From positions 496,001 to 560,000 of the forward strand of contig JAFEDR010000011.1 of the NCBI GenBank assembly GCA_018241525.1: 64,000 nucleotides of DNA, read 5' to 3'. The DNA comes from Pseudomonadota bacterium. Lineage in GTDB: Bacteria; Pseudomonadota; Gammaproteobacteria; Steroidobacterales; Steroidobacteraceae. The notes beneath the pieces were generated by a model that was not told where the DNA came from, did no database searches, and saw only the letters and a list, made by a program, of their open reading frames with translations. The position numbers and the translations under genes are program-made. Shown piece after piece: positions 44,901 to 53,777 of this stretch (within the stretch, counting starts at the first letter, position 1; every line of letters starts with the position of its first letter).

Positions 44901-47900
44901 GTCCGGGAATGCACCGGCGGCGGTCGGATCGTCGCCCCAGAAGTCAGTGCTGCCGTTCGGCGCGCGGATGCCGCGGCCGACGACCGTGATGCCGGCGCCC
45001 TCGTAGGCACCGAGCAGCGTCGGCTCCTGCAGCACCTGCGCCAGGTTGCCGTTGCCGGAGGCCTGCCAGCCCGTGATGGCCTCGAAGGGGATGCGATCGC
45101 CCTTCAGCCACATCGCATTCGGGCAGGCGTACTGGCCGGTGGGGTCGAAGGCACCCTGGTCGTTGCCGAGGTTCGGGATGCCGTTCAGCGTCAGGCCGAA
45201 CACGCACACCATCTGGCGGCGCCACTGGTCCATGTGCCCGGCCGGGTGCGCATCGGCGTTCACCGTGACCGAGGCCGCGCCGACGCCCTGCAGGCGCACG
45301 GGCTTCCACATGATCAGGTTCTCGCGGTACGTGCCCGGCTGGACCAGGATCAGGTCGCCCGGGTCGGCGCTGTCGAGCGCGACCTGGATCGGGCTCTGGT
45401 ACGTCGCACCAAGCACGAGGTTCAGGCGGCCGAAGTTCTTGCCGTAGTCATGGACCACCTTGCCGCCAGGCGCGGTGACGGTCTTCTCCGTCACGACCCA
45501 CGGCGTGCTGCCGCCGACCGTGACGGTGATCGCGTCGATCGAGCGCTTGCCGTTGTCGCCACGGGTGATCACGAGCTCGCCGCACTTGGCGGTCGTCGAG
45601 CCGCGCTGCTGCACCGGGCAGTTGAACGCGTTCGACAGGTTGCTCGGCACGGTGGCCGTGATCGTCGTGTCATTCCAGCCCGTCACCGTCAGGCTCGCCG
45701 TCGTCGTGCCATCCGGCGCGACCAGCACCGCGCTGCCCGTCCCCTGCGAGGAGCCGAAGCCGTAGTGGCGGACGATCGCCTTCTGGTTGAACGGCGCGCC
45801 GGTCGCGTTCGGTCCCGCGTAGTACGGGTTCTGGACGGTCTTGTTGCCGAGCGCCGTGATGGTGATGCCCATCGCCGCGGCCTGGGCCGGAGCGGCGTCC
45901 CGGCCGCCCGACAGGGTGACCGGCGCGGTCGGCGAGGCGCCGAAGTTGGCGAAGCCCGCCGTGGCCGAGACCACGACCGTGCCGTTATAGGAGGCGCCGG
46001 TCGCCGGTGCCGCGACATTCACGGTCGTGCCCGAGCCCGTCACCGTCAGGCCCGCGAGCAGCGCGCTGCTGTGACCGCGGACGTAGGTCGCGACCGCCGT
46101 GCTGCGGTTGTTGTTGGTGCCGCCACTGCAGTTCGGGCCGCCGTTGCCGTCGCTCGTGCAGGTCACGGTCCCGCCCGGGAACGTGATCGAGGTCGGGTTG
46201 GTGCAGTTCGTCGCCGTGCACTGCCGCACGCCCGACACCGAGAAGCTCGCCGTGGCCGTCGCTGCAGTGACCGCGTTGACGGCGGTATGCACCCACGGGC
46301 CCTGCGGCTCGCCGCTCGAGCTGTTGACCACCTTCAGGACGGCCGGGGTCTCCGCCGGGTACTCGGTATCCGGCAGGTTGTAGCCGTCGGCGAAGGACTG
46401 CGTCGGGATGACCGGCGTGTCCATGTAGGTCGTCTCGCCGGGCATGAACGGCTGCTCGTAGCAGAAGTTGCTGTAGGCCGGGTTGTACGCCGGGTCGGTG
46501 CCCATGATCGGCGCACCGGTCGAATCCACGCCGACCTGGATCGGGCCCGGGTCGTTCATGCAGCTGATCGACATCTGCGGCGCGTAGCCCGTCGGGTTCG
46601 GCGGGTTCGGCGACCAGGTCGAGAAGTACAGGCCGTTGTAGATGCCCCACTGGTCGGCATACACGCGGGCCACTTCGTTGCCGTTGAAGTCACGCAGGCC
46701 GACCGGCAGGTTCGGGGGACCGAACTTCTCGCCGAACTGCGGCGAGAACGGGTCGAACTCCGACGCGAAGTCGTTGGTGATCGTGCCGGCGAAGTGCCCG
46801 GCGATGTGCGTGTCGCTGAACAGGTAGAACTTCGCGAGCGTCGAGGACTCGTCGGCGACGTTCACTTCCTTGCGGTCGCAGAGGCGACGCATGGCACCCG
46901 CGAACGGCGCAGCCTGCTGGGCACCCGGGAACTCGCTGTTGAAGTCCGGCACCTGGCGCAACGCGCCGACGCAGGGCCAGAACGCCTCGATGCTGCCCGT
47001 GTCGCCCTCGTGGCGCGGGAAGCTCACCGAGCCGATGGTGTTGGTCGTGTTCAGGCCGCCCGGGTTGTTCGCGTTGTAGTACGAATTCACCGAGGCCTGG
47101 TCCGGCATGATGAAGATGTTGCCGAAGCCCGCGAACTGCTGCGTGACCGGCGCGACGTAGACGTCGCCCATGAGGATGTTCTTGTCCTCTTCCTTCACGA
47201 GCTCGTAGCCGGTCGGGACCTTCACCTCGACGACGTACTTGCCCGGCGGCAGCATCGGCGTGCCGTCATCGGGGTTCGCCACGCACGCGGTGCAGTTCGA
47301 GCGCGAGGACTTGCCCGTGGCCGGGTCGATCGCGACCACGCTCGGGAACTTGTAGTAGCCGTCGTACGGCGCAGGCTGCGCCTGGTTGAGCTGCGACCAG
47401 CCGTCGTAGCACTTGAACTGCGACTGGTACGCGAGCGCCTTCTTGTTGCCGTTGCTGTCCGGCGCGTCGAGCCACATCTTGCTGTTCTTCAGCGTCGCGA
47501 AGAACGGGCTGGTGGCGTCCTGGCCCGGGCAATTCATGTTCGGGATGTAGCCGCCGTCCGCCGCCTGCAGCAGCGTGACGCCGTCCGCCCCCTTGCGGAA
47601 GCCCTGCGACCAGTCGTCCCAGCTCGCGGTCTGCGTCGTGTCAACCAGCTTCAGCACCTCGTTGCCCTGGGCATCGACGGTCTTGCTGTAGAGGTTGATC
47701 GTGGCATTCGGGATGCCCGGCTCCCACTGCAGCTGCAGCAGCAGCGACGGGTCGTCGAACGGACGGGTCGAGGCGTAGATCACCTGGCCGTAGATGCCGC
47801 CGTTCTCCGCCGGCGTGTTCGCCGTCGGATCCGCCTTCTTGAACGGCTTGACGCCGAATTCCATGAAGGTGTTCTGGCCGAGCAGCCCCTGCCAGCCCAT

Positions 47901-50900
47901 CGACGTGCCGAAGGCCTGCGGCGGGAACAGCGAGCCGGTCGACGCACCGCCGAGGCCGTCGGTCGACGGGCAGTCGGCGCTGTCGCAGTACTTCGCGCCC
48001 GGAACACGCAGCTCGGCCGGCAGCGGCACGCGCACATCGGTGTTGGCGAGGTTGGCCGCGATCGTCGAGCACGGCGGCGTGGGCGCCGAGCCGAGGATGC
48101 CCGTGTCGGTCGTGCAATCCACCGGACCGCCGGCGTCGTACACGCTGTGGGTCCAGGTCGGCTTGAAGCGCGTCTGGGAGGTCTCGACGACCAGCCAGTT
48201 CATCAGCGGGAACACCTCGTTGAAGCCGGCGTAGCCGTTCAGGTCGGTGTTGTTGAAGAAGCCGATCGAGCCGTCGCGGTAGCGGATGTTCGTGTTGACG
48301 AGCGCGAGGCCCGGCTTCGAGTCATCCGACACGCCGCTGCCATCGGTATCGATGTAGGTGCGCGTGTACAGGTTCGTGCGCCACTGCGTGACCGGGAACT
48401 TCTTGTACGTCGTCGTCCCGCCGCCACCGACTTCCACGGTGCCGACCAGGCCGTCGAGCATGATGTCGTTCCACTGGTCGAACACGGTCATCTTGAACAC
48501 GCCGGCCGGCATGCCCGTGAACGTGGCCATCGCGTGGGTCTTGCCGTTCGCGTCGGTCGTCAGCACGCACGACTGGAAGGCGAAGTCCTCGGAGTCGGCG
48601 GGCCCGACCGACACGTAGCACTGCGTGAAGCCGTAGTGGTCGTACGTGCCGCTGTCGAAGGTCCGCTGGTCCGGCGTGCGGCTCATGTGGTTGTTGGTTA
48701 CTTCCACCTGGAGCGTGTTGTTGCACGGGCCGGTCACGAGCGCCGAGGCACAGTAGCCGTCCTTGCGGGCGTTGATGATCGCCGGGTTGGCGAAGCCGAT
48801 CGCGACGTGGAAGCCGCCCGGGCCGAACTCCTGGAAGTAGCCGGGCTCGTTCGGAATGATGAACGCCTCGTGCGGCTTGCCGCCGTCGAGCGTGTTCGTC
48901 TGCAGCCACTGCTCGCCGCGCGCGATGCGGTCGGCGGCCGGGTAGGCCTGGATCTCATAGAGGCCCGGGTACAGGTGGTCGATCACGACCTGGCCCGCGA
49001 GCGGCGACGGTGTGACGCCGTCCGACTCGTATTTCGGGCAGGTCGGGATCATGCCGATCAGCCCGTCGGTGCGGGTCGTGATCGGGCACGCATCCATGTT
49101 GGTACGCGGGTCGATGTAGCCGGCCAGCGCGTTGCTGACGGGCTGGTTGAACTCGTCGTACGTGATCTGGCCCGTGTTGTCGCCCAGCTGGCCGGCCTGG
49201 TCGAACAGCTTCACTTCGAAGCCGCCGAGGCCGGGCTCGGCCGGGGCGATGACGTCCACGCCGCCGCCGGCGTCATTCTCGCCGTTCAGCGGGTTGTCGT
49301 CCTGGAACACGAACACCGAGATCTTCGCGGTCGGCAGCGGGATCTGCTGCAGCTTGACGGTCACGGCCGTGGCGTTCGGGGTGATTTGCGTGCCGCCCAT
49401 CTCGTGGCCGCAGTTGCCGGAGCTGCCGTCGGCCGGGCTGTAGAGCTTCCACTGGGCGCTTCCCGGATCGAAGGCGCCGCAGTCAGCGATCGTGCCGCCG
49501 AAGCCGGAGATGGTCGGGTTGATCGCATCGCCCGGCAGGATCGAGATGAAGTAGTGCTTGTTCGGGTCGAGGTGCACGTCGCCCGGGCTGGTCGGGGTCT
49601 TCTGCGTCGCACCGGTACGGCAGACGCCGTTGCCGATGTCGCAGGCCGCCGCAACGCCCTGCACCGTCTGGCCGGCCTCGCAGGAGACCGTGCCGACGCA
49701 GCCGGTGGCGATCACCGGCATGTGCGCGCTGTGGAAGTTGTAGCCGATGCTCTCGACCGGCAGCGGCGGGCAGTTACGGCCGAAGGAGTCGGTGGGCCGT
49801 GTGGCGTCGTTGACCTGGCACTTCGGGTCGACCCAGAACGTGCGGTCCTCCTCGATGATCCAGCGGTAGTCCGTCACCGGCTTGCCGGTCGGGCCGTCGG
49901 TGACGGCGACCTTGAGACCGCTCGCGCTCAGGAACGCGACGTAGCCGGTCGCGGTGCTGGTGGCACCCTGGGCGTTCTTGACGGTGTAGGGCATCGCGAC
50001 ACAGGTCGCGCCCGCAGGTACCTGGGATGCGACGGCGCCCGAGGTGGGGCAGTTCGCGCTGGCGCCGGGGCCGGCCACGGCGAAGGAGCCGTCCTTGTTG
50101 ACGCCGCCGCCTTCCACCGCGCTCAGCGAGAGCCCGCCGGCGTTCGTCACGTACGACAGGACACCCGGGGGCGAGGACGCGAAGCGCGACGCGACCTGGC
50201 TGACGACGACGAAGTCGTTGGCCGTCAGGCTAGTATCCACCGCGCAGCCCTTGGAGCTGTCGCTGCCGGTGCTCGCGTCACACTCGACGATCGTCGCCGT
50301 GTGCGCGGCACTGCCGTTGACGAGGTATTGGAACGTGCCGCCGCAGGTCGTGTCCGTCGACGCCTGCGTGTAGGTGAACGTGCCGTCCGAGTTCAGGACG
50401 AAGTTCGTCGCCGTGAGGTTGCCACCCAGCGCCGTCGGGGCGCTGACGCCGCTCGCGCCCACCGCGCCGGCCAGGACGCCCTTCGACACGTCGGTGACCG
50501 CGAGCGTCGTGCCCGCGACGCAGTAGAACGTCGGATCCGAGGCGCTCAGGGCCACGCCGGAGGACGACGAGCCCACGCCGCCGATCGCCGCGCCGCCGGC
50601 GACCGCGATGTACGCCTGCATGCCGCCGTCGCGCTGGTTGTTCGTCGACAGGCTGAGCTGGCGGTCGAAGACCGGCAGGGTCGCGGGGTCATACGTTCCC
50701 GTCGTCGTCTGCGTCGGGCGGATGACGGCGTCGAAGGTCTTGCCCGGAGGCATCGGGATCGACGCCTGCACGCCGGTCGCCTTCGAGACGGGATTGCCGT
50801 CTTCGGCGAGCAGCGCGAGGTTCGCGCCGACCACCGCCGGCGCGTGCATGCGCTGGCCGGCGTTGACGATCCGCACCAGCAGATTGCCGCTCGCGCCGGC

Positions 50901-52097
50901 GGCCGGAACCGCGAGCGTCGAGTTCGGCAGGTTCGTGCGGTCGAAGGAGGTGCCGTTGATCAGGTAGTAGCGCGGCGAGTAGTTCACCGCCGGCGGGTAG
51001 CAGGCCACGGCGCCGCCCTTGCAGGCGCCAGGTCCCGCCCAGGCGACGGTCGCGTTGAATCCCGCCGTCCGGACGGCCGTATCGACGGCGACGTTCTGCG
51101 CCGGGTCGATCTCGCTGAGGAGCAGCGGCAGATCGGCGTCATAGGCGACGCCGTACGCCGTGCCGGGAGCGGTCGGGTCGGTGACGACCAGCACGCCATA
51201 GAGGCCCATCGGGTGCTGGATCGATGGCTGCGTACCGGAATGGATCAGGTACGTTCCCGGACGCAGGTTCGACCAGGTCAGCGAGTTGTTGCTCGCACCC
51301 GCTGCGACTTCCGTCGCGAACGAGCGCACGCGGTCGGCCTGCGCCGGCGGCACGAAGGTCGCACTGCCATCAGTTGCAGCCAGGATGGTCGCATCGATCG
51401 TCGCCGTCGCCTGGACGCAGGTCGCCGAGATCGTGCAAGGCGGCGGACCGATCGTGACGGTCAGCGTGTCGCCTGACACGTAGCCACTGCCGGGGCTCGA
51501 GACGACCACGCCGGTCACGATGCCGCCCGCGATGCGCGCGACGCCGGTCGCACCGGTGCCGCTGCCGCCGGTGATCGTGACGCTCGGCGCATTCACGTAG
51601 CCCAGGCCGCCGTTCGTGACGGTGATCGCCGCCGTCGCCGGGTCGATGCCACCCAGCGCGCCGGGCCAGGTCGTGCCCTGCAGGGCGTGCGAGGGGCTCG
51701 GCATGCGCGACGGCGCATCGCCGAGGCCGCCGCCGACCAGACCATCGATCACGATCGAGGTGGGGACCAGCTGGTCGGTCGTCGTGCCGAAGCTCAGCTG
51801 GTTCGTCAGCGTGATCGTCAGCGTCGATCCGGCAGGCACGCGAATCAGCGGCGGCTGCCAGCTCGTGCCGCCGGTCTGCGGCAGGCCGTTCATGGCGGTG
51901 CAGGTCACGCCCGTCGAGACGGCGCCGCAGAAGTAGCCCCACATCGGCACGCTCTGGCCGTCAGGCAGGGCGGCACTCGCGGGCGCGGCCGTCAGCGTGA
52001 CGGTGCTCTGCGCCAGGGCGGCTCCAGCGGATGTGACCAGGGCGAGCGCGGCGAGGCCGGCGCGGATGAAGCTCAACTTGTTCATGCGGGTACTCAT
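41988..52097 (-). CDS. Giant secreted protein: cupredoxin-like N-terminus, SdrD-like segments, beta-helix, DUF11
   Basis: This is a 3369-residue exported protein. After a signal peptide (ALVTSAGAALAQ) the first 500 residues resemble multicopper-oxidase domains, with WGYFCG and a PPLIRVPAGSTLTITLTNQL strand. GTYLIHSGTQ and YYLINGTSF follow, but no complete copper-ligand motif does. A Gly-rich insert with GLGYVNAPSVTITGG and GSGYVSGDTLTVTI interrupts the first domain. Residues of about 920-1300 look like SdrD B-type repeats (VFVFQDDNPLNGENDAGGG, YIDTDGSGVSDDSKPG). An Ig/IPT-like stretch follows. Residues of about 2230-2840 form a right-handed beta-helix rich in NNxIxxN turns. Residues of about 3110-3230 are a DUF11 domain (ITKTDGRTTLYRGDTTTYTI), and a beta-sandwich ends the chain. 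It probably acts outside the cell or on its surface. GGGAG lies before the ATG. MCO-B is 16 bases upstream. Confidence 0.85.
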   Translation of the reverse strand: MSTRMNKLSFIRAGLAALALVTSAGAALAQSTVTLTAAPASAALPDGQSVPMWGYFCGAVSTGVTCTAMNGLPQTGGTSWQPPLIRVPAGSTLTITLTNQLSFGTTTDQLVPTSIVIDGLVGGGLGDAPSRMPSPSHALQGTTWPGALGGIDPATAAITVTNGGLGYVNAPSVTITGGSGTGATGVARIAGGIVTGVVVSSPGSGYVSGDTLTVTIGPPPCTISATCVQATATIDATILAATDGSATFVPPAQADRVRSFATEVAAGASNNSLTWSNLRPGTYLIHSGTQPSIQHPMGLYGVLVVTDPTAPGTAYGVAYDADLPLLLSEIDPAQNVAVDTAVRTAGFNATVAWAGPGACKGGAVACYPPAVNYSPRYYLINGTSFDRTNLPNSTLAVPAAGASGNLLVRIVNAGQRMHAPAVVGANLALLAEDGNPVSKATGVQASIPMPPGKTFDAVIRPTQTTTGTYDPATLPVFDRQLSLSTNNQRDGGMQAYIAVAGGAAIGGVGSSSSGVALSASDPTFYCVAGTTLAVTDVSKGVLAGAVGASGVSAPTALGGNLTATNFVLNSDGTFTYTQASTDTTCGGTFQYLVNGSAAHTATIVECDASTGSDSSKGCAVDTSLTANDFVVVSQVASRFASSPPGVLSYVTNAGGLSLSAVEGGGVNKDGSFAVAGPGASANCPTSGAVASQVPAGATCVAMPYTVKNAQGATSTATGYVAFLSASGLKVAVTDGPTGKPVTDYRWIIEEDRTFWVDPKCQVNDATRPTDSFGRNCPPLPVESIGYNFHSAHMPVIATGCVGTVSCEAGQTVQGVAAACDIGNGVCRTGATQKTPTSPGDVHLDPNKHYFISILPGDAINPTISGFGGTIADCGAFDPGSAQWKLYSPADGSSGNCGHEMGGTQITPNATAVTVKLQQIPLPTAKISVFVFQDDNPLNGENDAGGGVDVIAPAEPGLGGFEVKLFDQAGQLGDNTGQITYDEFNQPVSNALAGYIDPRTNMDACPITTRTDGLIGMIPTCPKYESDGVTPSPLAGQVVIDHLYPGLYEIQAYPAADRIARGEQWLQTNTLDGGKPHEAFIIPNEPGYFQEFGPGGFHVAIGFANPAIINARKDGYCASALVTGPCNNTLQVEVTNNHMSRTPDQRTFDSGTYDHYGFTQCYVSVGPADSEDFAFQSCVLTTDANGKTHAMATFTGMPAGVFKMTVFDQWNDIMLDGLVGTVEVGGGGTTTYKKFPVTQWRTNLYTRTYIDTDGSGVSDDSKPGLALVNTNIRYRDGSIGFFNNTDLNGYAGFNEVFPLMNWLVVETSQTRFKPTWTHSVYDAGGPVDCTTDTGILGSAPTPPCSTIAANLANTDVRVPLPAELRVPGAKYCDSADCPSTDGLGGASTGSLFPPQAFGTSMGWQGLLGQNTFMEFGVKPFKKADPTANTPAENGGIYGQVIYASTRPFDDPSLLLQLQWEPGIPNATINLYSKTVDAQGNEVLKLVDTTQTASWDDWSQGFRKGADGVTLLQAADGGYIPNMNCPGQDATSPFFATLKNSKMWLDAPDSNGNKKALAYQSQFKCYDGWSQLNQAQPAPYDGYYKFPSVVAIDPATGKSSRSNCTACVANPDDGTPMLPPGKYVVEVKVPTGYELVKEEDKNILMGDVYVAPVTQQFAGFGNIFIMPDQASVNSYYNANNPGGLNTTNTIGSVSFPRHEGDTGSIEAFWPCVGALRQVPDFNSEFPGAQQAAPFAGAMRRLCDRKEVNVADESSTLAKFYLFSDTHIAGHFAGTITNDFASEFDPFSPQFGEKFGPPNLPVGLRDFNGNEVARVYADQWGIYNGLYFSTWSPNPPNPTGYAPQMSISCMNDPGPIQVGVDSTGAPIMGTDPAYNPAYSNFCYEQPFMPGETTYMDTPVIPTQSFADGYNLPDTEYPAETPAVLKVVNSSSGEPQGPWVHTAVNAVTAATATASFSVSGVRQCTATNCTNPTSITFPGGTVTCTSDGNGGPNCSGGTNNNRSTAVATYVRGHSSALLAGLTVTGSGTTVNVAAPATGASYNGTVVVSATAGFANFGASPTAPVTLSGGRDAAPAQAAAMGITITALGNKTVQNPYYAGPNATGAPFNQKAIVRHYGFGSSQGTGSAVLVAPDGTTTASLTVTGWNDTTITATVPSNLSNAFNCPVQQRGSTTAKCGELVITRGDNGKRSIDAITVTVGGSTPWVVTEKTVTAPGGKVVHDYGKNFGRLNLVLGATYQSPIQVALDSADPGDLILVQPGTYRENLIMWKPVRLQGVGAASVTVNADAHPAGHMDQWRRQMVCVFGLTLNGIPNLGNDQGAFDPTGQYACPNAMWLKGDRIPFEAITGWQASGNGNLAQVLQEPTLLGAYEGAGITVVGRGIRAPNGSTDFWGDDPTAAGAFPDGAVYLTNSNTDCTSRSGIVNGTDYGTSNYLCNPSRIDGLSILNSSQGGGGLFIHGWAHHLDVANNRISANHGTLAGAINLGNGETPPVYVNDGTTCGAGTTALCPPIPNNTPTGATVPFAFNTFVRIHHNMLWNNASIGDALFTGTPAGAGGVTVSAGGDNFKIDHNWIAGNLSTGDGGGVQTLGVSFNGTIANNYVLFNQSTNPTLPTNGGGIVIQGANEPRTLNGTECGGSTDADCPPGLGDGTGDGLTIDGNLIYGNSAESGTGGGIALEQINGSEVIAFPRSSNRWYGVTLTNNIIANNVAGYDGGGVSMRDALKVSVINNTIASNDTTASAGVLFKTLGAINASNPPPGCNSTTDPTLPQDPSCLGRDAPHGPQPSGLVTMAHTQNLNDAISALPGSLTSNNNPKLRCPGGFGYANGTNGSSVNNADCVYFSRPLLVNDLFWQNRSFHVNLDTVTPNTGLTSQQNLIVMATGAASSNTQIAPQQTSGACPAGASFWDIGLRTDDVQAHLLCHPGSGCVNPAIDNRLAVTYSVLTGTGDISGLSEVVTDGSDKVGAANPLVGQVCNGARVPPEYCPNGIDVTGGQNGAASCKGYNAPVGASETTSTSTLFVFNGIQPTATVDEGHNWLNLVYGPLYLGVPGASGATKAEQLVASPSVGTAGSAYSLVSGSAASFGGAPQSGIDHDFFGNPRPTGCGAFDIGAVQSSSGATCTMTITKTDGRTTLYRGDTTTYTIVVTNSGAAPVTGAVVTDSRPSAFPNSGWSWTCAAGAGADCGGSSSGSGSINATLGTLAAGSHVTFTVTARVSTTVTNGQTVTNTATVTYPNGTGTNSTTSASDADTVVVGAGSVAFTATSLGSIGTVNGVRTVTLGQRSGATAFTVTATVTGGSVTFGAATLSSQTFGAANTPYYTVTTDNCSGKTIATNGTCTVSFSFAAPTGNSTTQRTGSFSLIDSAAGSPQVLNLTGS

Positions 52098-52113
52098 GGG
52101 TTTGCTCCCTGCA

Positions 52114-53766
52114 TCACTTCGTTTCGTCGATGAGGAAGACCCACGGGTCCACCAGCATCATCGTCATCAACCCGCCGGGGAAGATGTTGTTGGTCGTGAT
52201 CTCGCGTTCGTTGTGGGAGTGCCACATGAACGCGTAGCCGGCTTCGGAGCCCGGATCGTTGGCGATCGTGCCGAACGGCGGGATCGGCGTCGGACCGCCG
52301 GCGCGCGCGGAGGCGTCCGGCCCGAAGTACGGGCTGCCGCTGTACCAGGGGCCGTTGGCGAGGACGTTCGGGTCCGGCAGCGTCACCGGGCCGCCGGTGC
52401 CGACGTTGCCGAAGGGCTTCGACTCGAGCGCCTTCTGGTGATCGCCGCACCACTCGTAGAAGTTGTTGGCCTGGTAGGCCGTGCCGAGCGTGAAGTAGCC
52501 GTTCGCATCGCACTGCGTGGCGGGATCGGTGATGTCGACGTCACCACCGGACACCTTGATGCCGGCGCCATGGCCGAAGATGTCCCAGTTCAGGTTCTTG
52601 CCCGTGTACTGGAACAGCGCATCGATCGTCTGGCCGGGGCTCGTCGTCGTCGTGAAGAGCAGCGGGCCGGACAGCTTGCCCGCGCCGTTGAGGAGCATCT
52701 GGCCGTCGCGGGCCAGGACGCGGACGTGGTTCGCGTGCTCGTGGAACGGATGCTGCAGGCGGCCCTGACCGATGATCCGGACCAGCGTCATCTCGCCCGG
52801 ATGCATGTGCGGGTTGGTGTTGTATGGCTGGTTCGGGTACTGCGGCGAGTAGTTCGGATCCACGGTGTCCGGCATCGAACGGCCGTTCAGCAGGAAGTAC
52901 ACCGGGTGATACGGCTCGGTCTCGACCGTCATGCAGCCGGTCGTCGCGCTGCAGGCCACGCTGGCCTGCGCGGCCGCCTGCTCGTGGATGCGCTGGTCCA
53001 TCTCCGAGGTCTGGATCAGGTATTCACGGTCGTAGCAGGCAGAGGCGTGATCGTAGGCGGCCGAGGCGAGGCGGAAGTCGGCGGGTGCGCCCGAGCCGCG
53101 ATCGTAGGACCGGGCCGAGGCCACCGCCGCGTTGGCGCACGCAATGGAGTTCGTCGTGGTGCTCGGCAGCACGATCAGCGCGCCATACAGGCCCATCTCG
53201 ACCTGCAGGTCGCCCTGCGTGCCGCTGAAGTAGGAATGCGTGCCTTCGACGTCGGCCGTGAAGGTGTAGGTGACCGTGTTGTCGACACCGAAGCAGGGCG
53301 TGTTGGCCAGCGCGGTCTGGTTACCGTTGCAGGCTTCCTGGGCCAGCACGCCCGGCGTGCCGCCCGTCGCCGTCACCTTGAACCCCGGGAAGAGGATCGA
53401 GGTGTTGCCAGCGGCTGCCGGCAGCGAGTTGTGCAGCTTGACCGTAACCAAATCGCCCTTGTTGACGATCAGCGTCGGTCCCGGCAGCTGCATCAGACCC
53501 GCCGGGCAGGTGGCGCCCGCGATCGCCGCCGGCGCGAAGCCGCTCGGCGCCGTGGCGCAACCGTAGCCCCAGGTGTAGATCGTGGCGCCATCCGGCTGGG
53601 TCGTGTTCCCTGCCGTGGCGATCAGGTCGAAGGTCGCGGCGCCCACGGAGCCGCCCGTGATGCCGGGCACGGCCGCATGCGCGCCGCTCACGGCGACGAG
53701 TCCTGCGAGGATCCCTGCGGCGCTGGCGCGACGCACGATCTTGGAGATTGAAAGGCTGGCTTCCAT
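52114..53766 (-). CDS. Multicopper-oxidase-like protein B (trinuclear-type histidines only)
   Basis: This is a 550-residue exported protein with a signal peptide (AAGILAGLVAVSGAHA). The N-terminal cupredoxin (IYTWGYGC, LPGPTLIVNKGDLVTVKL, GTHSYFSGTQ, MGLYGALIVLP) has lost its copper ligands. The middle carries YFLLNGRSMPD and HPFHEH (His339, His342, His344), the motif III of laccases. The C-terminus carries WHSH (His516, His518), the motif II pattern. No HCH motif is present, so there is no type-1 Cys and the chain alone cannot be a complete oxidase. MCO-C, encoded 11 bases upstream, has exactly the missing motifs. GAGGGGAAC precedes the ATG. Heteromeric pairing with MCO-C is inference. Confidence 0.85.
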   Translation of the reverse strand: MEASLSISKIVRRASAAGILAGLVAVSGAHAAVPGITGGSVGAATFDLIATAGNTTQPDGATIYTWGYGCATAPSGFAPAAIAGATCPAGLMQLPGPTLIVNKGDLVTVKLHNSLPAAAGNTSILFPGFKVTATGGTPGVLAQEACNGNQTALANTPCFGVDNTVTYTFTADVEGTHSYFSGTQGDLQVEMGLYGALIVLPSTTTNSIACANAAVASARSYDRGSGAPADFRLASAAYDHASACYDREYLIQTSEMDQRIHEQAAAQASVACSATTGCMTVETEPYHPVYFLLNGRSMPDTVDPNYSPQYPNQPYNTNPHMHPGEMTLVRIIGQGRLQHPFHEHANHVRVLARDGQMLLNGAGKLSGPLLFTTTTSPGQTIDALFQYTGKNLNWDIFGHGAGIKVSGGDVDITDPATQCDANGYFTLGTAYQANNFYEWCGDHQKALESKPFGNVGTGGPVTLPDPNVLANGPWYSGSPYFGPDASARAGGPTPIPPFGTIANDPGSEAGYAFMWHSHNEREITTNNIFPGGLMTMMLVDPWVFLIDETK

Positions 53767-53777
53767 CGCTGTTCCCC

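Noticed and set aside
42501..51476. A 2991-codon open frame on the plus strand across most of the giant gene
   Set aside because: It is antisense to the secreted giant protein, whose signal peptide, domains and ribosome site are clear. The antisense translation is Arg/Ala/Val-rich low complexity without domains, a usual effect of high GC on the complementary frame.
52114..53766. MCO-B as a self-sufficient laccase
   Set aside because: It lacks the type-1 Cys motif and half of the trinuclear histidines; its WHSH has Ser where the HCH Cys would be.
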